NCBI GenBank assembly: GCA_026826555.1
Contig: JAKSZT010054335.1
Location: 4,097,092-4,161,091 of the forward strand
Direction: 5' to 3'
DNA: 64,000 bases
Source of the DNA: Tolypeutes matacus
Lineage: Eukaryota > Chordata > Mammalia > Cingulata > Chlamyphoridae
Made by a program: the position numbers and the translations under genes. Each line of letters opens with the position of its first letter. The stretch's first letter is position 1. Of this stretch, positions 9,385 to 20,579 are shown piece by piece. The notes under the pieces were generated by a model, which saw only the letters and a program-made list of their open reading frames with translations, was not told the DNA's origin and did no database searches.

Positions 9385-9889
9385 CGCACGGGCTTGTGTG
9401 TAGCAGGCAGCTCTAAGAAGGTCCCTAAGGCTCCCCGCCTCCTGCTGTCCATGCTCTCCTGTGATCTTCTCCCCCGAGAGCAAGCACCCGTGGGCTGGAC
9501 CAAGTTACTTGCTTCCATTGAAAAGAAAGAACTGGCAAAAGCCCTGGGCTCTTTCTGGTATCAGGTTGCAAAGAGCCTGTGACTTCCAGCTTGCTATGCT
9601 CTCCTGCTGCCCTGCTGGGAGAGAAGCCGGCCTCCAGGCTGGGAGCTGACCCGTGGAGAGGCCCACGTGGCAGAGAATAGACAGGGAGCAGGGCCTGAGG
9701 CTAACGGGCAGGTGAGGCCCTGGGAAGGCTGCAGCCCCAGCCCACACCTGGATTACAGCCTTACAGCTGCAGGCACTCAGCTAAGTCCTGTCTGGACTTC
9801 TGACCCACAGACACGGGGAGAGAAAAATGTTTGTTGTTTTAAGCTGCTAAGCTTTGGGGTAATTTGTTACGCAGCAATAGATTAATACA
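9385..9889 (+). mobile_element. MLT1-type LTR (ERVL-MaLR)
   Basis: This is a strong match to MLT1 consensus landmarks: 'cagctctaagaaggtcccta' with 'ccccgcctcctgc', 'gtgggctggaccaagttact', 'agaggcccacgtggca', 'acttctgacccacag', and the characteristic end 'gtttgttgttttaagctgct ... tttggggtaatttgttacgc agcaatagattaataca'. It is a solo LTR without internal sequence. The left boundary is approximate. Confidence 0.9.
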
Positions 9890-9892
9890 CAC

Positions 9893-9923
<31 letters not shown>

Positions 9924-9932
9924 CAGAGAGAA
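9893..9932. repeat. (TG)n(AG)n compound microsatellite
   Basis: A (tg)7 tract runs into (ag)n, immediately after the MLT1 LTR end. Confidence 0.95.
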
Positions 9933-9988
9933 GTGATAACGCTATTAATCTGAGTAGAGGGCATGTGGGAATTCTACGTTTTATTCTT

Positions 9989-10145
9989 TTTTTTTTTTTT
10001 TACATAAAAAATTTTTTTTGAATCAAACAATATATTACACAATATATTTGGTTCATAATAAGGCATTCATACAGTATTTGTCCTTTTGTGTCTGGCTTGC
10101 TTCGCTCAACATAATGTCCTCCAGGTTCATCCATGTTGCCATATG
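9989..10145 (-). mobile_element. 5'-truncated L1 tail, antisense, with target duplication
   Basis: A poly(T) start (9987-10001) is followed by L1 3'-end sequence in antisense ('tttgtgtctggcttgcttcg', 'ataatgtcctccaggttcat'). Perfect 12-bp duplications cgttttattctt at 9977-9988 and 10146-10157 frame it. The 157-bp length and the poly(A) show a heavily 5'-truncated retrotransposition. Confidence 0.85.
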
Positions 10146-10157
10146 CGTTTTATTCTT

Positions 10158-11149
10158 ATAACTCTTCTAGTTTTAAAATATTTTTTTTTTGCAGGGCAAA
10201 TAATTTCTCTCTTTTTTCCTTTCTATTGTGAAATGAATCATCTATAAATTCATTGTACTTTTTTTTTTTTTCATTTTTTAAGAAAGTAGAAAAAAGTAGT
10301 ATTTCAACTAATATCACATTTAATTTCTATTTATTTATCATGGTATTTCTTTAGAGTCCAACATTATATGATCCCAGGAATTACATCACCATGAACCTAT
10401 AACCTTACACTGCTTCTTAATTTTCTGTGTCTTGTTGAAAAGCTTCTTGGGTGGAAATATTTTTATTTTATATGAAAATGGGTAGAATAGATAGCCTATC
10501 CATTTCTTCTAACAGTATAATGTGGCTTAAATTACGTAATGCCTTTTGGCTTTTTAATTAAATCAGAAAATAAAATTCCTAGCGGTTCATCAGAGCTTCT
10601 TCCCTCTCTAGTCCCTGCTCGGTGATGGGGAGCTAGTGTGGCGAGAGGTCCCGGGGAAGCCTGCCGAGCTCTCAGATGTGTTTAGCCATCCAGGGCTATT
10701 CACTTTTAGCAAGAAATGTCAACATAAAATAGTGCCTATTTAACACTAAAATACTCTTTCTTCCATTCAAATTGTAGATGATACAAGCAAGAATATTTTG
10801 CCCGGCATGTGGCCTGAAAGTTCTAAATTTATGTATTCTATTTTTTCTTCTTTCTCAGATTGGATTAGTTACTAGGCAACGGAAGTATTTGATTTCATTT
10901 GCTAATAGCTACATTTTAATAGTGGCAGCCAGTGTCTGCGGCCAATACAAACACAGACCGGGCCCCAGCTTCTGCGGGCAGCAGTTAGAGCAGACACACT
11001 GCTCACATCCTGTTTTTTTTTTTTATTTGACTTACATTTACAGAAAAAGGGATGTCTCTTTTGGAGTTATTTATAGAAAAGGTATTTTAGTGGTTTAGTT
11101 TCCTCACTGAAAAAGCGACATGTTTGTAACTTCCAAAACCCTCCTTTAG
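10158..11149. other. Single-copy-looking AT-rich stretch with an X-box
   Basis: I see no repeat family and no gene. It is AT-rich, with T-runs at about 10260 and 11012. The only frame of note (10778-11098) has no domain. The interval holds an RFX-type X-box at 10868-10880, so it could be a regulatory element. Confidence 0.4.
10868..10880 (+). promoter_or_regulatory. Candidate RFX X-box
   Basis: The sequence GTTACT-A-GGCAAC is two perfect half-sites of the RFX consensus (GTTRCY, spacer 1-3, RGYAAC). RFX proteins bind such sites upstream of ciliary and other genes. No promoter or exon is recognisable nearby, so function is inference only. Confidence 0.45.
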
Positions 11150-11290
11150 ACTTGTGGTTCAAGGTGGCAGACCAAGTACATAGGTTTTCTTGCCCTTCCC
11201 AAAAAAAAGAAAATCAGTGCCCCAGATATGCTGATGAATTTCTGCAAGACAGAAAGCAGTTGGGACAAGTTGATTTAAAAAATTAGAGCA

Positions 11291-11470
11291 GGGAAGCGGT
11301 TGTGGCTCAATCAGTGGGGCTCCCGTTTACCATATGGGAGGCCCCGGGTTCGGTTCCCGGGGCCTCCTGGTGAAGGCAGGCCCACCCGCACGGCGTAGTT
11401 AGCTGACCCAGCGAGCACAAGCAGCAAGGGGGGGATAAATGAATAAGTAAATAAAATCTTAAAAAAAAAA
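11291..11470 (+). mobile_element. DAS-type SINE (short form), sense
   Basis: This is a complete short-form copy with 14-bp perfect target duplications aaaaaattagagca at 11277-11290 and 11471-11484. The body is almost identical to the copies at 2888 and 37790, pointing to recent activity of one subfamily. Confidence 0.95.
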
Positions 11471-12370
11471 AAAAAATTAGAGCAGTGAAAACCGCTACAA
11501 AATAAGCCCAGCAGCAGGCTCCGGAGAGGGGAGCGAGCCTTCCTACCAGTATGGTAGAAGAAAGCCAAATGTGGAGCAAGAGCATGGGGGCACTGGTCAG
11601 GAACATTATTTAAAAGAGAATCTACAGATGCCTGGGCCCCCTCTTCCAGATACATGCCACGCCAGATGCAGAGCGTGCCCCAGGCTGGACTTACAGAGTG
11701 GCTGGGGGCTGGTCCAGCACGGGGCAGGGGCTGTCCTGGATGCAGGCCTAGAACATTCCTCAAAGGAGAGCACAAGGTGGTACCACAGCACAGAGTCAGG
11801 TTAAGGAGAAGAAAAGAAGGATACAACTCTGCCCAGAAGTGAGGTACGGGAAATGACTTCTCCTCAGGGCAAAGCTTCCTTCCAGGGCCTGGCTGCTCGC
11901 TACATGGGCTCACTGGAGGGAAATCTGCTGCCACAGCCCCCCCCAGCCGACACGTGATTGTCATACTTCCCACCCGAGGTCAGATCTACAGTGGAAACCA
12001 AGGCACGTGACTGCTGACGACAAGTGTGATGTTACCAACCAGTCCACACACTTCTGCTGTCTAAACTACTGACAGGCGAGACTTACCAGAAATTCAAGGA
12101 AATCACTTGCACATTAGAGGGAAGTAAAGATAAACAGAAGTGGACTCCAAGGAAAGAGATAATGCAGAGACCAGATCTTAGACGTGTGTGTATTTGTGTG
12201 CACACACACAACTGCTAGAGGTATTGCACTGGGAAAACAAGAAGAGGCTATTGTGAAAAGGGAGCAATCAGCTTCTATGAGAGTTCTTGGATGTTAAAAA
12301 CGTAAAACTGTGCTAAAGGTTTTGTCTTGTGGGGAGGGTAGTTTACAGATTATGATATAAATTATATCTT

Positions 12371-12559
12371 TTTTATTTTTATTTTTTTAAAGATTTTATT
12401 TATTTATTCATTTATCCCCCCTTTGCTGCTTGTGCTCGCTGGGTCAGCTAACCACGCCGTGCGGGCGGGCTTGCCTTCACCAGGAGGCCCCGGGAACTGA
12501 ACCCGGGGCCTCCCATATGGTAAACGGGAGCCCTACTGATTGAGCCACAGCCGCTTCCC
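12371..12559 (-). mobile_element. DAS-type SINE (short form), antisense
   Basis: Full short-form copy, read on the minus strand. Perfect 13-bp duplications taaattatatctt at 12358-12370 and 12560-12572 frame it. Confidence 0.95.
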
Positions 12560-13273
12560 TAAATTATATCTTGATGCTAATTAAATGATGATGAGAATTA
12601 AACTACTAGAAGAGTAGGATGTAGAAATTCTGGGGAGGGAGGAATGGAGAAAAGAAAATGTTGAGTATAGCAACAAAGAAAAGGGAGGCAAGGAGAGAAA
12701 TAAGGATGGTAAGTAGAAAATGAAAAGACAAAATAGGATTCAAGGCCAGAGGCCAGGGAATATTTCATATTGATTAAAAATACAAACCTCCACTGAGCAA
12801 CACAGCATGGAAATGCAAAGAAAATCTGATAAATCCATGATCATAGTGGGAAACTTCAGTGCATTTTTCTCAGAAATTGACAGGTTAAGTAGACCAAAAA
12901 AAATAGCTAAGGATATACATGGTTTGAATACAAAATCATCAAGCCAGATGAATTTCATGTTAAATTAAGTTCCCAGCCACAGAAAACACATTTAAATGTC
13001 TATATAACACTTTTAAAAAACTATGTATTTGGGCAGAAATAAAATCTCAATAAAACCCTCAAAGGAGAAATACTATAGGCCTCTTGTAACTTTAGCCCAA
13101 GAGTTATTTATAAAATAAAATCAAAACTGAAATTAGAGACTATATAGTAATGAATAATAAAAACAGCACTCAGCTCAAAATCTACAGTATGCATCAAAGG
13201 GGGACTTGGAGTTTAAAACAAATTTGGAAAACAAGAAAGATGAAAATGCACTCACCAATCAACTGATGAAATG

Positions 13274-13349
13274 AAAAAAAAAAAAAAAAAAAAAAAAAAA
13301 AGCAAAAAAAAATTGGTGAAAGGGAAAAAAAAAAAAAAAAAAAAAAAAA
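13274..13349. repeat. Paired poly(A) tracts
   Basis: Two long A-runs are separated by 'gcaaaaaaaaattggtgaaa ggg', inside the decayed L1. They are probably expansions of A-rich L1 sequence. Confidence 0.9.
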
Positions 13350-14809
13350 GAGCTATACAAAGTAGGAGAGAGGGAAACAATAAAGATAAAAACAGGAACT
13401 AGTGAAATATATATAAAAAAACCCAAACAAAACAGTAGGTTTGATCATTAAAACCAAAAGATGTTTAAAGATCAAGAAAAGAGGCTAGACTGATAAAAAG
13501 GGAAACAAAACAAAATCAGGAATAATACACATATGGATTAAATTTCAAAATTATTAGTGTATATATATGCAAATACCAATAAATCAAAAAATAGAAATAG
13601 AATAATTTTTTAGGAACATATAAATTACTAAAATGACTCAGGAAGAGGCAGAAAACCGAAAAGACCTGTAACCACAGAGAGAAATGGAAAAGGCAGTCAA
13701 AGATCCTGGCTCCCTCTTCTCCTCCCCTCAGGCTACCAAACAGGTCTCCAGACCCAGATGGTTTTGCTACTTACTGCCTTTTTTTTTTTTTTTTTTTAAC
13801 TTTTAACAACCTTTAAAGTTTAAAGAACATATTAATTCCTGTGCTAGACTGTTATAGAACATAGAAAATATGTAAAGCTTCTCAATTTACTCTACAAAGT
13901 CAGTGTAACCTTGATACTAAAAGTGGATAAGCTGGCACTGAAATAGCAAACTATAGACAAGAGTTCAACAGCTCAAAATGCCTACAAAAGCCATGCAGGA
14001 AATTTAATAGCAAGAAATTTAATATTTAAAGGGAAATTCAATTTTTTAGAGAGTGACTACAAAGAGTAGTCCCAGGCAAAATGCACAGCATATGCCCCAT
14101 GTGAGGGAGGGCACCAGTGTACAGCAGAGATTACAAACACAATTCTATTAATGTGCATGGGGGCAACATCTCTAAATATAGTGACAAATCAAAATTAGTA
14201 GCGTCTTCAAAGAGTAACATAACATGATGACCTAGGAGGGTTTATCCCAGGAATGCAAGGATGATTCAACATTAGAAAAAGCTATTATAATTTAACTCAT
14301 TAATAGATCAGAGGAGAAAAACCACAAGATTATCTAAATAAATTCAGCAAAGGCTTTGGTAAACTGCACATCCATTCCTAATAATTCTTCAAAAGCTAAG
14401 TTCAGAGAAAAAATGATAAAGTGTATAAACAGAAACCTATATGACAACCTACCTAACCTCGAAAGATTAGAAAGAAGAGAGCATAATCATTACTGCTATT
14501 TCATATTACAAGAGGGATCTTGGGCAGTGGCCAGAAAATGAAGTGAGATGTAAATATTAGAAAGGAAGAGAAAGTACAGTCATTTTCAAAGTACGTGATT
14601 GTCATCCTCCAAAATCCAAGACCATAAACTCGAAGATGGTTAGAACTTCTAAAATTGTTAAGTGAGGTGCCTACATATAGGATAAGGACATCTATATCTA
14701 CATTTACATCCCCAGATTATGGAGATATATATCTGAAATGTGGCAATGAGATGGCAGATCAGCTAGGGACCTGGGACTCAAGGAATGACATGGTGGTGAG
14801 TTCCCTGGG

Positions 14810-15243
14810 TGGTGTTTTGGATCTGTGTTTATTACCCTAGAAAATCATGTTCTTAAAGCTAATCCATTCCTGTGGGTATAAACCTATTAGAAGTAGGACC
14901 TTTAAAGAGGTTACTTCAGTTAAGGCATGGTCCAGGGTGGGTCTTAATTCTCTTACTGGAGTCTTATATAAGAGAATGAAATTCAGTCAAAGAGAGAGAA
15001 AGCCATGGAAGCAAGAAGCTGAAAGCAACAAAACCCAGAAGAGAAGGGAGAGACCAGCAGACACCATCAAATGGCAGAGGACCCAAAGATTGTCAGCAAC
15101 TGGTCTTTGGAAAGAGAACATTGCCTTGTGATGGCATTTATTGGACATTCTCACAGCCTCAGACTGTAAGCTAATAAATTCCCACTGTTTAAAGCCAACC
15201 TATTTCATGTTATCTGCTTTGAGCAGCCTAGGAAACTAAAACA
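14810..15243 (+). mobile_element. Solo MaLR-type LTR in L1
   Basis: The LTR starts TGGTGTTTTGGATCTG, ends AACTAAAACA and has a poly(A) signal AATAAA at 15173-15178. Flanking 5-bp repeats ctggg (14805-14809) and ctgag (15244-15248) match at four of five positions. It shares 'aatccattcctgtg', 'gagaatgaaattcag' and 'gagaccagcaga' with the LTRs at 8026 and 4268. L1 text resumes directly on the other side. Confidence 0.88.
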
Positions 15244-15636
15244 CTGAGTTTTCATTTTGCCTCGTATATTCCAGACTTAGAGGTGAAAAAACTGGCAACC
15301 TGGAAATGCCAAAGGACACAGAGGAAAGAAACCCAACAAAGGCTGCTCTACCAAAGAACCAGGAAGGATCAAGCCTAGCAAGATAGAAAACTCTTAGACA
15401 ATAACCATTCTACTCAAGTCTAACACCACAAAAAAAAAAAAACCAAGACCCAACCCCACCCATACCAGCAAAAACCAAGTGGAGAGCATGGACTTCTACC
15501 TTGTCAGACAGTAAAATAAATAAAATAAAATAAAATAAAATAGACTTAATTCCTTACATATCAGTTATTACATTAACTGTCCATGGTCTAAATATACCAA
15601 TTAAAAGGCAGAGATTGGTCAAGTGGATAGAGAAAC

Positions 15637-15924
15637 ATGACTCAACTATATGCTATTCTACAAGAAACTTCCTTAAAATATAATGATAAAAGGCAGACTG
15701 AAAGAAAACAGATTGAAAAAGATATATCAAGGAATCATGACTTAAACAGTAGCAGGATGGCTATATTCATATCAGATAAAGTAGGTTTCATAGCACAGAA
15801 AACTACCAGAGACAGAAAGGGACATTACATAATGATAGGAGGGTCAATTCACCAAAACCACATGATAATCCAAAATAAGCATGCATCAAACAACAGAGCT
15901 TCAAAATATGGGAACCAAATCTGA
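15637..15924 (+). pseudogene. L1 ORF2 endonuclease fragment
   Basis: A 95-residue frame shows decayed L1 endonuclease features: ILQETS near its start (the QET catalytic region), AIFISDKVGF, and GHYIMIGGSI. A conserved preceding glycine/valine block is degraded, and the frame ends before the GDFN/SDH region. Upstream in the same frame, 15545-15636 continues the endonuclease start without a usable start codon. Confidence 0.8.
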
Positions 15925-16323
15925 TAGAGCTGAAAGGAGAAAGAGACACACAATCATAGTTTTAGACTTCAATATCCCTATCTCAGTAATAAGATATGAA
16001 CTCATCATCATCCATCATCAACCAACAAGATCTAATAGACATTTATAGAACACTTAACAGCAGAATGCATAATTATTTTCAAGTGCCCATGGAACACACA
16101 CCAAGAAAGATAATCCTCAGCCATAAAACAAATTTAAAAGAAATGAAACCATAGAGTGTGTTACCTGATCACAATGGAATTAAACTAAAAATCAACAACA
16201 GTAAATTCTCCAAACACTTGGAAACTGAAAGCAGACTTCTAGGTAATCCATGAGTCAAAGAGGAAGTAGTCTCAAGGGCAATTTAAAAAAATACATAGGA
16301 CCTAATGAAAATGAAAATACAAC

Positions 16324-16506
16324 ATGTCAAAATTTGTGAGATACAACAAAAGCAGTACCGACAGGGAAATTTATAGCACTAAATTTTACATTAGAAAAGT
16401 AGAAATGTCTCAGACGAACAATCTACACTTCCATCTCAAGAACCTAGAAAAGGACAAAATAAAAGCAAGCAGAAGGAAGGAAATAATAAAGAGGAGAAAC
16501 CAGTGA
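16324..16506 (+). pseudogene. L1 ORF2 linker fragment
   Basis: A 60-residue frame contains LHFHLKNLEKDKIKASRRKE, the L1 segment between endonuclease and RT. It corresponds to the region seen at 4703-5026 in the other L1. It is decayed and not a gene. Confidence 0.75.
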
Positions 16507-16828
16507 AACTAAAAATAGAAAAAGAGTAGAGAAAATGAATGACTGAAGCAAAAAGCTGGGTCTTTGAAAAAACACCAAGAAAACTGGCAAATCTCTAGCA
16601 AGGCTGACAAAGAAAAAAGGAAAAAAATGATCAGTATCAGGAATTAAACAGAGGATATCACACTACAGACCCTGCAGACATCAAAAGGATAAAAATGGAA
16701 TTCTATAAACAACTCTATACATACACACAAATTTGGCAACTCAGATGAAATGGACCAATTCCTAACAATAACAACAAAAACTACCACAACTCACCCAATA
16801 TGAAATAGATAATTATAACTCTAATTTA

Positions 16829-16893
16829 TATAATTAATTGGTATAATTTAATTTGTAAATTTATAATTAATTGGTATAATTTAATTGGTAAAT
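16829..16893. repeat. AT-rich 33-bp tandem duplication
   Basis: Two 32-bp copies, 'tataattaattggtataatt...' at 16829-16860 and again at 16862-16893, differ at one base. It is a local duplication within the L1. Confidence 0.9.
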
Positions 16894-16996
16894 TAAAACT
16901 CTCAAGTTTTAAATAAATAAAAATAAATCTTTAAAAAAAAAAGAGAGAAGAGGAGGAAAACACTAATTAATTAATTTTATTAAGTCAATATTACCC

Positions 16997-17542
16997 TGTA
17001 TTAGTCAGCCAAAGGAGTGCTGATGCAATGTACTAGAAATCTATTGGCTTTTATAAAGGGTGTTTATTTGGGGTAAAAGCTTACAGTTACAAGGCCCTAA
17101 AGGGTCCAACTCAAGGTTGCTTTCTCACCAAAGTCTGTTGCACATGTTGAAACATGATGGTGGACAGTCTCTGCCTGGTCTCTCAGGCCTTAGCTGCTCA
17201 GCTGCTCTGTTCTCTTCAGCTGTAAACCATCAGGCAAATGGCTCATATCTCCCTGGGGCTACAGAATCAAAGTCATCTCCTCTTCTGTATCTATGGCGTG
17301 CTTTCTCTTTTCTAGTATATCGCTCCTGTGTGTCCGTTTATACAGTTCACAAAGGGGGCAGGGACTTAAACTGAGTTACACCCTACTGACATGGTTGAAT
17401 CAAAGCCCTAATCTTAATATAATTTAATCAAAGACATCTCAGCTGAATCTAATACAATCAAAGGGGATCACACCCAGAGGAAGAGACCAGTTTACAAGCA
17501 AAATCTCTTTTTTGAATTGGTAAATAATCTCAAATTGCCACA
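16997..17542 (-). mobile_element. Solo LTR, MaLR-like, antisense in L1
   Basis: Same family and orientation as 1338-1966. It is flanked by a perfect 5-bp target duplication taccc (16992-16996 and 17543-17547). On the minus strand it runs TGTGGCAATTTGAG ... GACTAATACA with an internal AATAAA about 80 bases from its end. L1 RT sequence is continuous across it. Confidence 0.92.
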
Positions 17543-18098
17543 TACCCTGACACTAAAACCAGACAAAGAGGGCACAACAAAAGAAAACTAAAGACCACTA
17601 TCCCTCATGAAAATATCCCCCATGCAAAAATCCATAACAAAATATTGGCAAATAGGATTTAGCAATGTATAAAAGGAAAGGAACACTATGACCAAGTGAT
17701 GTTTATTCTAGGGATGCTAGATGGATTCAATACTCTAAATTCAATCAATATAATCCACCATTCTTAACAGGTTAAGGAAGAGTAATTACATGATCATAGC
17801 AATTAATTAACAACAAGCATGATAATTCAATTTCCACTCATGACAAAAAAAACATTCAGAAAAATATAAATAGAGGGGAACTTCCTCTATTTGATTTAAA
17901 AAAAAAGCATCTACAAAATATTCTACAGTTAACATTATACTTCATGGTGAAAGACTGAATGCATTCACCCTAAGATTAGGACAAGGCAAGCATGTCTGTT
18001 TTCACCATTCTTATTAAAAATTGTATTCTATGGTCTAGCCAGTGCAACAAGGCAAGTAAAAGAAATAGATCAGAAAGGAAGAAATAAAACTGTCTCTA

Positions 18099-18110
18099 TT
18101 TGCAGATGAC
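18099..18110 (+). other. L1 RT active-site motif FADD
   Basis: The codons ttt gca gat gac spell FADD, the catalytic YXDD-equivalent of L1 reverse transcriptase, in the local context CLFADDIIVYIENP-like. The surrounding frame has stops, so the motif is retained in a dead copy. The other L1 in the window (5985-6587) has lost this block. Confidence 0.8.
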
Positions 18111-19569
18111 ATTATTGTCTACATAGAAAATCCCAAAGAATCTACAAGAAAACTCTTAAGATACATGATTCAGGAAGGTCACAGGATACAAGATAAACAT
18201 TTTAAAAACTGTATTTTTATATGCTAACAAAAGACACCAAATTTTAAAATGCAATACTATTTATAATTTCTGAAAGAAAGAAAGAAATATTTAGGTGAAT
18301 AACAAAAAATGTGCAGAACTTGGATGCTGAAAAGTACAAAATGCTGATGAAAGAAATCAAATACCTAAATAAATGGAGTGACATACCATGTTCATGGATT
18401 GGAAAACTCAACTTAGTAAAGATCTCAATTTTTGCTAAATTGATAAACACAATTAATACAATTCTTGTGAAAATCCCAGCAAGATATTTTGTGGGTATAG
18501 ACAGATTTTTCTAAAATGCTTATGTAAAGGCAAAGGAAGTAGAATAGTTAAAAACAATTTTGAAAAAGAATCAAGTGAGAGGGATCAGGTTACCTCATTT
18601 CCAGGCTTAGTATATAGCTGCACTAATCAAGAGTATGGTGCTGGCCAAGGGACAGGCACATAAATCAATGGAACAGAATAGAGAACCCTGAAATAAATTC
18701 ACATAAATATGCCCAACTGATTTTTGAGAAAGGTGCAAAAGCAATTTAATGGAGAAAGGATAGCTTTTTCAACAAATGGTGCTGGAGCAATTGGCCATCC
18801 ATAGGTAAGATAATGAACCTCAGCCTAAGTCTCATACCTTGTACAAAAATTAACTCAAAATGGATCATGAGCTTAGGTGTAAAGTGTTAAAAACTATACA
18901 ACTTTAGGGAAAAAAAAACAGGAGAAAATCTTCGGGATTTGGGGTTAGAAAAAGAGTTCTTAGAGTTGACATGATATCATAAAAGAAAAAAAAAAATTGG
19001 ACTTCAACAAAATGAAAATTTTTTGCTTTGTGGAAGACCTTGTTAAGAGAATGAATAGGCAAGCTATAGACTGGGAGGAAATATTTGCAAACCATATATC
19101 TGGACAAAGGACTACTATATAGAATATATAAAGAACTCTCAAACCTCAACAATAAATGAAAAAACAATTAATTAGAAAATGGGAAAAAGACATGAACAGA
19201 CATTTTACTAGAGAAGATATACAGATAGTAAAAAGTCACATGAAAAAAAGGTAACATCATCCACTATGGAAATGCAAATTGAGACCATGATGAGGCATCT
19301 CTACATACCTACGACTATAGCCAAAATAAAAAACAGGGACGATACCAAATGCTGGAGAGGATGTGGAGAAATTCTTTCTCATACACTGCTGGTGGGAATC
19401 TAAAATGATTCAGTCATTTTGGAAAATAATTTGGTAGTTTCTTCAAAAATTAAATATATACTTATATGTTAAACATATATGGCCAAGCAACTATACTCCT
19501 GGACATTTGACCCTGAAAAATTAAAAATTATGCCTACACATAAAACTGTATGCAGTTGTTCAGAGCAGG

Positions 19570-19768
19570 TTTTTTTTTTTTTTTTTTTTTTTGAGGTACC
19601 AGGGCTGGGGAATGCACCCAGGACCTCAAATGTGGGAAGCTGGCACTCACCCACTGTGCCACATCAGCTCCCTGAGTTGGTTTTTTCATTTGTTTGTTTG
19701 TTTTCGTTTTTAAGAGGCACCTCCCATGTGGGAAGCAGGCACTCAACTGTTTGAGTCTCATCCACTTC
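19570..19768 (-). mobile_element. Dimeric tRNA-derived SINE, antisense, second copy
   Basis: Same two-unit plan as 8104-8331: a poly(T) start at 19570-19591, unit one with 'ggtaccagggctggggaatg' and 'gtgccacatcagctccc', a T/G-rich linker 'tttgtttgtttgttttcg', then unit two with 'cctcccatgtgggaagcagg' and 'gtctcatccacttctgc'. Unit two is shorter here because about 30 bases are missing. It interrupts L1 near the ORF2 end. Confidence 0.85.
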
Positions 19769-19981
19769 TGCTCAGCAGCTTTATTTGTAACAGCCTCAAA
19801 CTGGAAACAGTGAAAATGTCCCTCCAGAGGTAAATGGTTACAGAAGCTGTGGCACATGCATACCAGGGAATATTACTCAGCAATGAAAAGGAACTGACTA
19901 TTGATACATGCAACAACCTGGGTGGATCTCCAAGAAACTATGTTGAGTGAAAAAACCCGATATATATACCGTATCATTCTT

Positions 19982-20579
19982 TCTTTCTTTACTTACTTAC
20001 TTTTTATCCATTTATTTATTTATTTTTAAAGATTTTATTTATTCATTTATCCCCCCCTTGCTGCTTGTGCTCTCTGGGTCAGCCAACCATGCCATGCGGG
20101 CGGGCTTGCCTTCACCAGGAGGCCCCGGGAACTGGACCCGGGCCCTCCCATATGGTAAACGGGAGCCCTCCTGATTGAGCCACAGCCGCTTCCCACTTTT
20201 TATCCATTTAAACACTCCTCCTCCCTCCCCAATTTTTGCTGTTTTGTGTCCATTCCCTGGGCAATTCTCTGTGTCTGTTTCCTGCCCTCCCTTCTCATCC
20301 TTCTCCTCCTGTCTTCACTGGGATTCAATCCTGGGAACCTCCGACGTGGGAGAGAGGCGTTCTGCCTCCTGCGCCACCTCAGTTTCCGGTTTGTCGGTGC
20401 ATCTTGTCTTGGCTCTCCCTTTTGTCACTCTGTTATATGTCATCATCTTGCTGTGTGGCTTGGTGGGGCCTGGCAGTGCGCCTTCTATATTTTTCTTTAT
20501 TTTACTGGGAGGTCCCGGGGATAGAACCCAGGTCCCTCCATATGGGAGACAGATGCCCAACCATTTGAGTCACCTCCGA
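19982..20579 (-). mobile_element. Composite, two-headed tRNA-derived SINE, antisense, about 400 bp
   Basis: Duplications atcattctt at 19973-19981 and 20580-20588 frame a single insertion. After removing the nested SINE at 20015-20194, about 400 bases remain with two tRNA-like units (about 20318-20388 'actgggattcaatcctggga ...' and about 20503-20577 'tactgggaggtcccggggat ... gagtcacctccg') plus C/T-rich non-tRNA sequence at the 3' side. The L1 3' UTR continues after it. Confidence 0.75.
20015..20194 (-). mobile_element. DAS-type SINE (short form), antisense, nested in a SINE
   Basis: Perfect 16-bp duplications actttttatccattta at 19999-20014 and 20195-20210 frame this copy. It inserted in the tail of the composite SINE. 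Confidence 0.95.

Larger units (their letters stand above)
11150..14640 (+). mobile_element. Decayed old L1 (L1M/HAL1-like), sense
   Basis: Left end: 'ggttcaaggtggcagacc' at about 11156 resembles the start of an L1 5' UTR, but the following kilobase is not confidently L1. From about 12740 the L1 ORF2-like text is clearer: 'gggaatatttcatattgatt', 'gatcatagtgggaaacttc', and RT-region text at about 14240 ('tttatcccaggaatgcaagg atgattcaacattag'). All frames are broken. SINEs are nested at 11291-11470 and 12371-12559, and A-runs expanded at 13274-13349. The right end is approximate. Confidence 0.65.

Noticed and set aside
11311..11973. 220-residue minus-strand frame
   Set aside because: Its C-terminal part is a translated DAS SINE with its poly(T). 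The rest has no domain.
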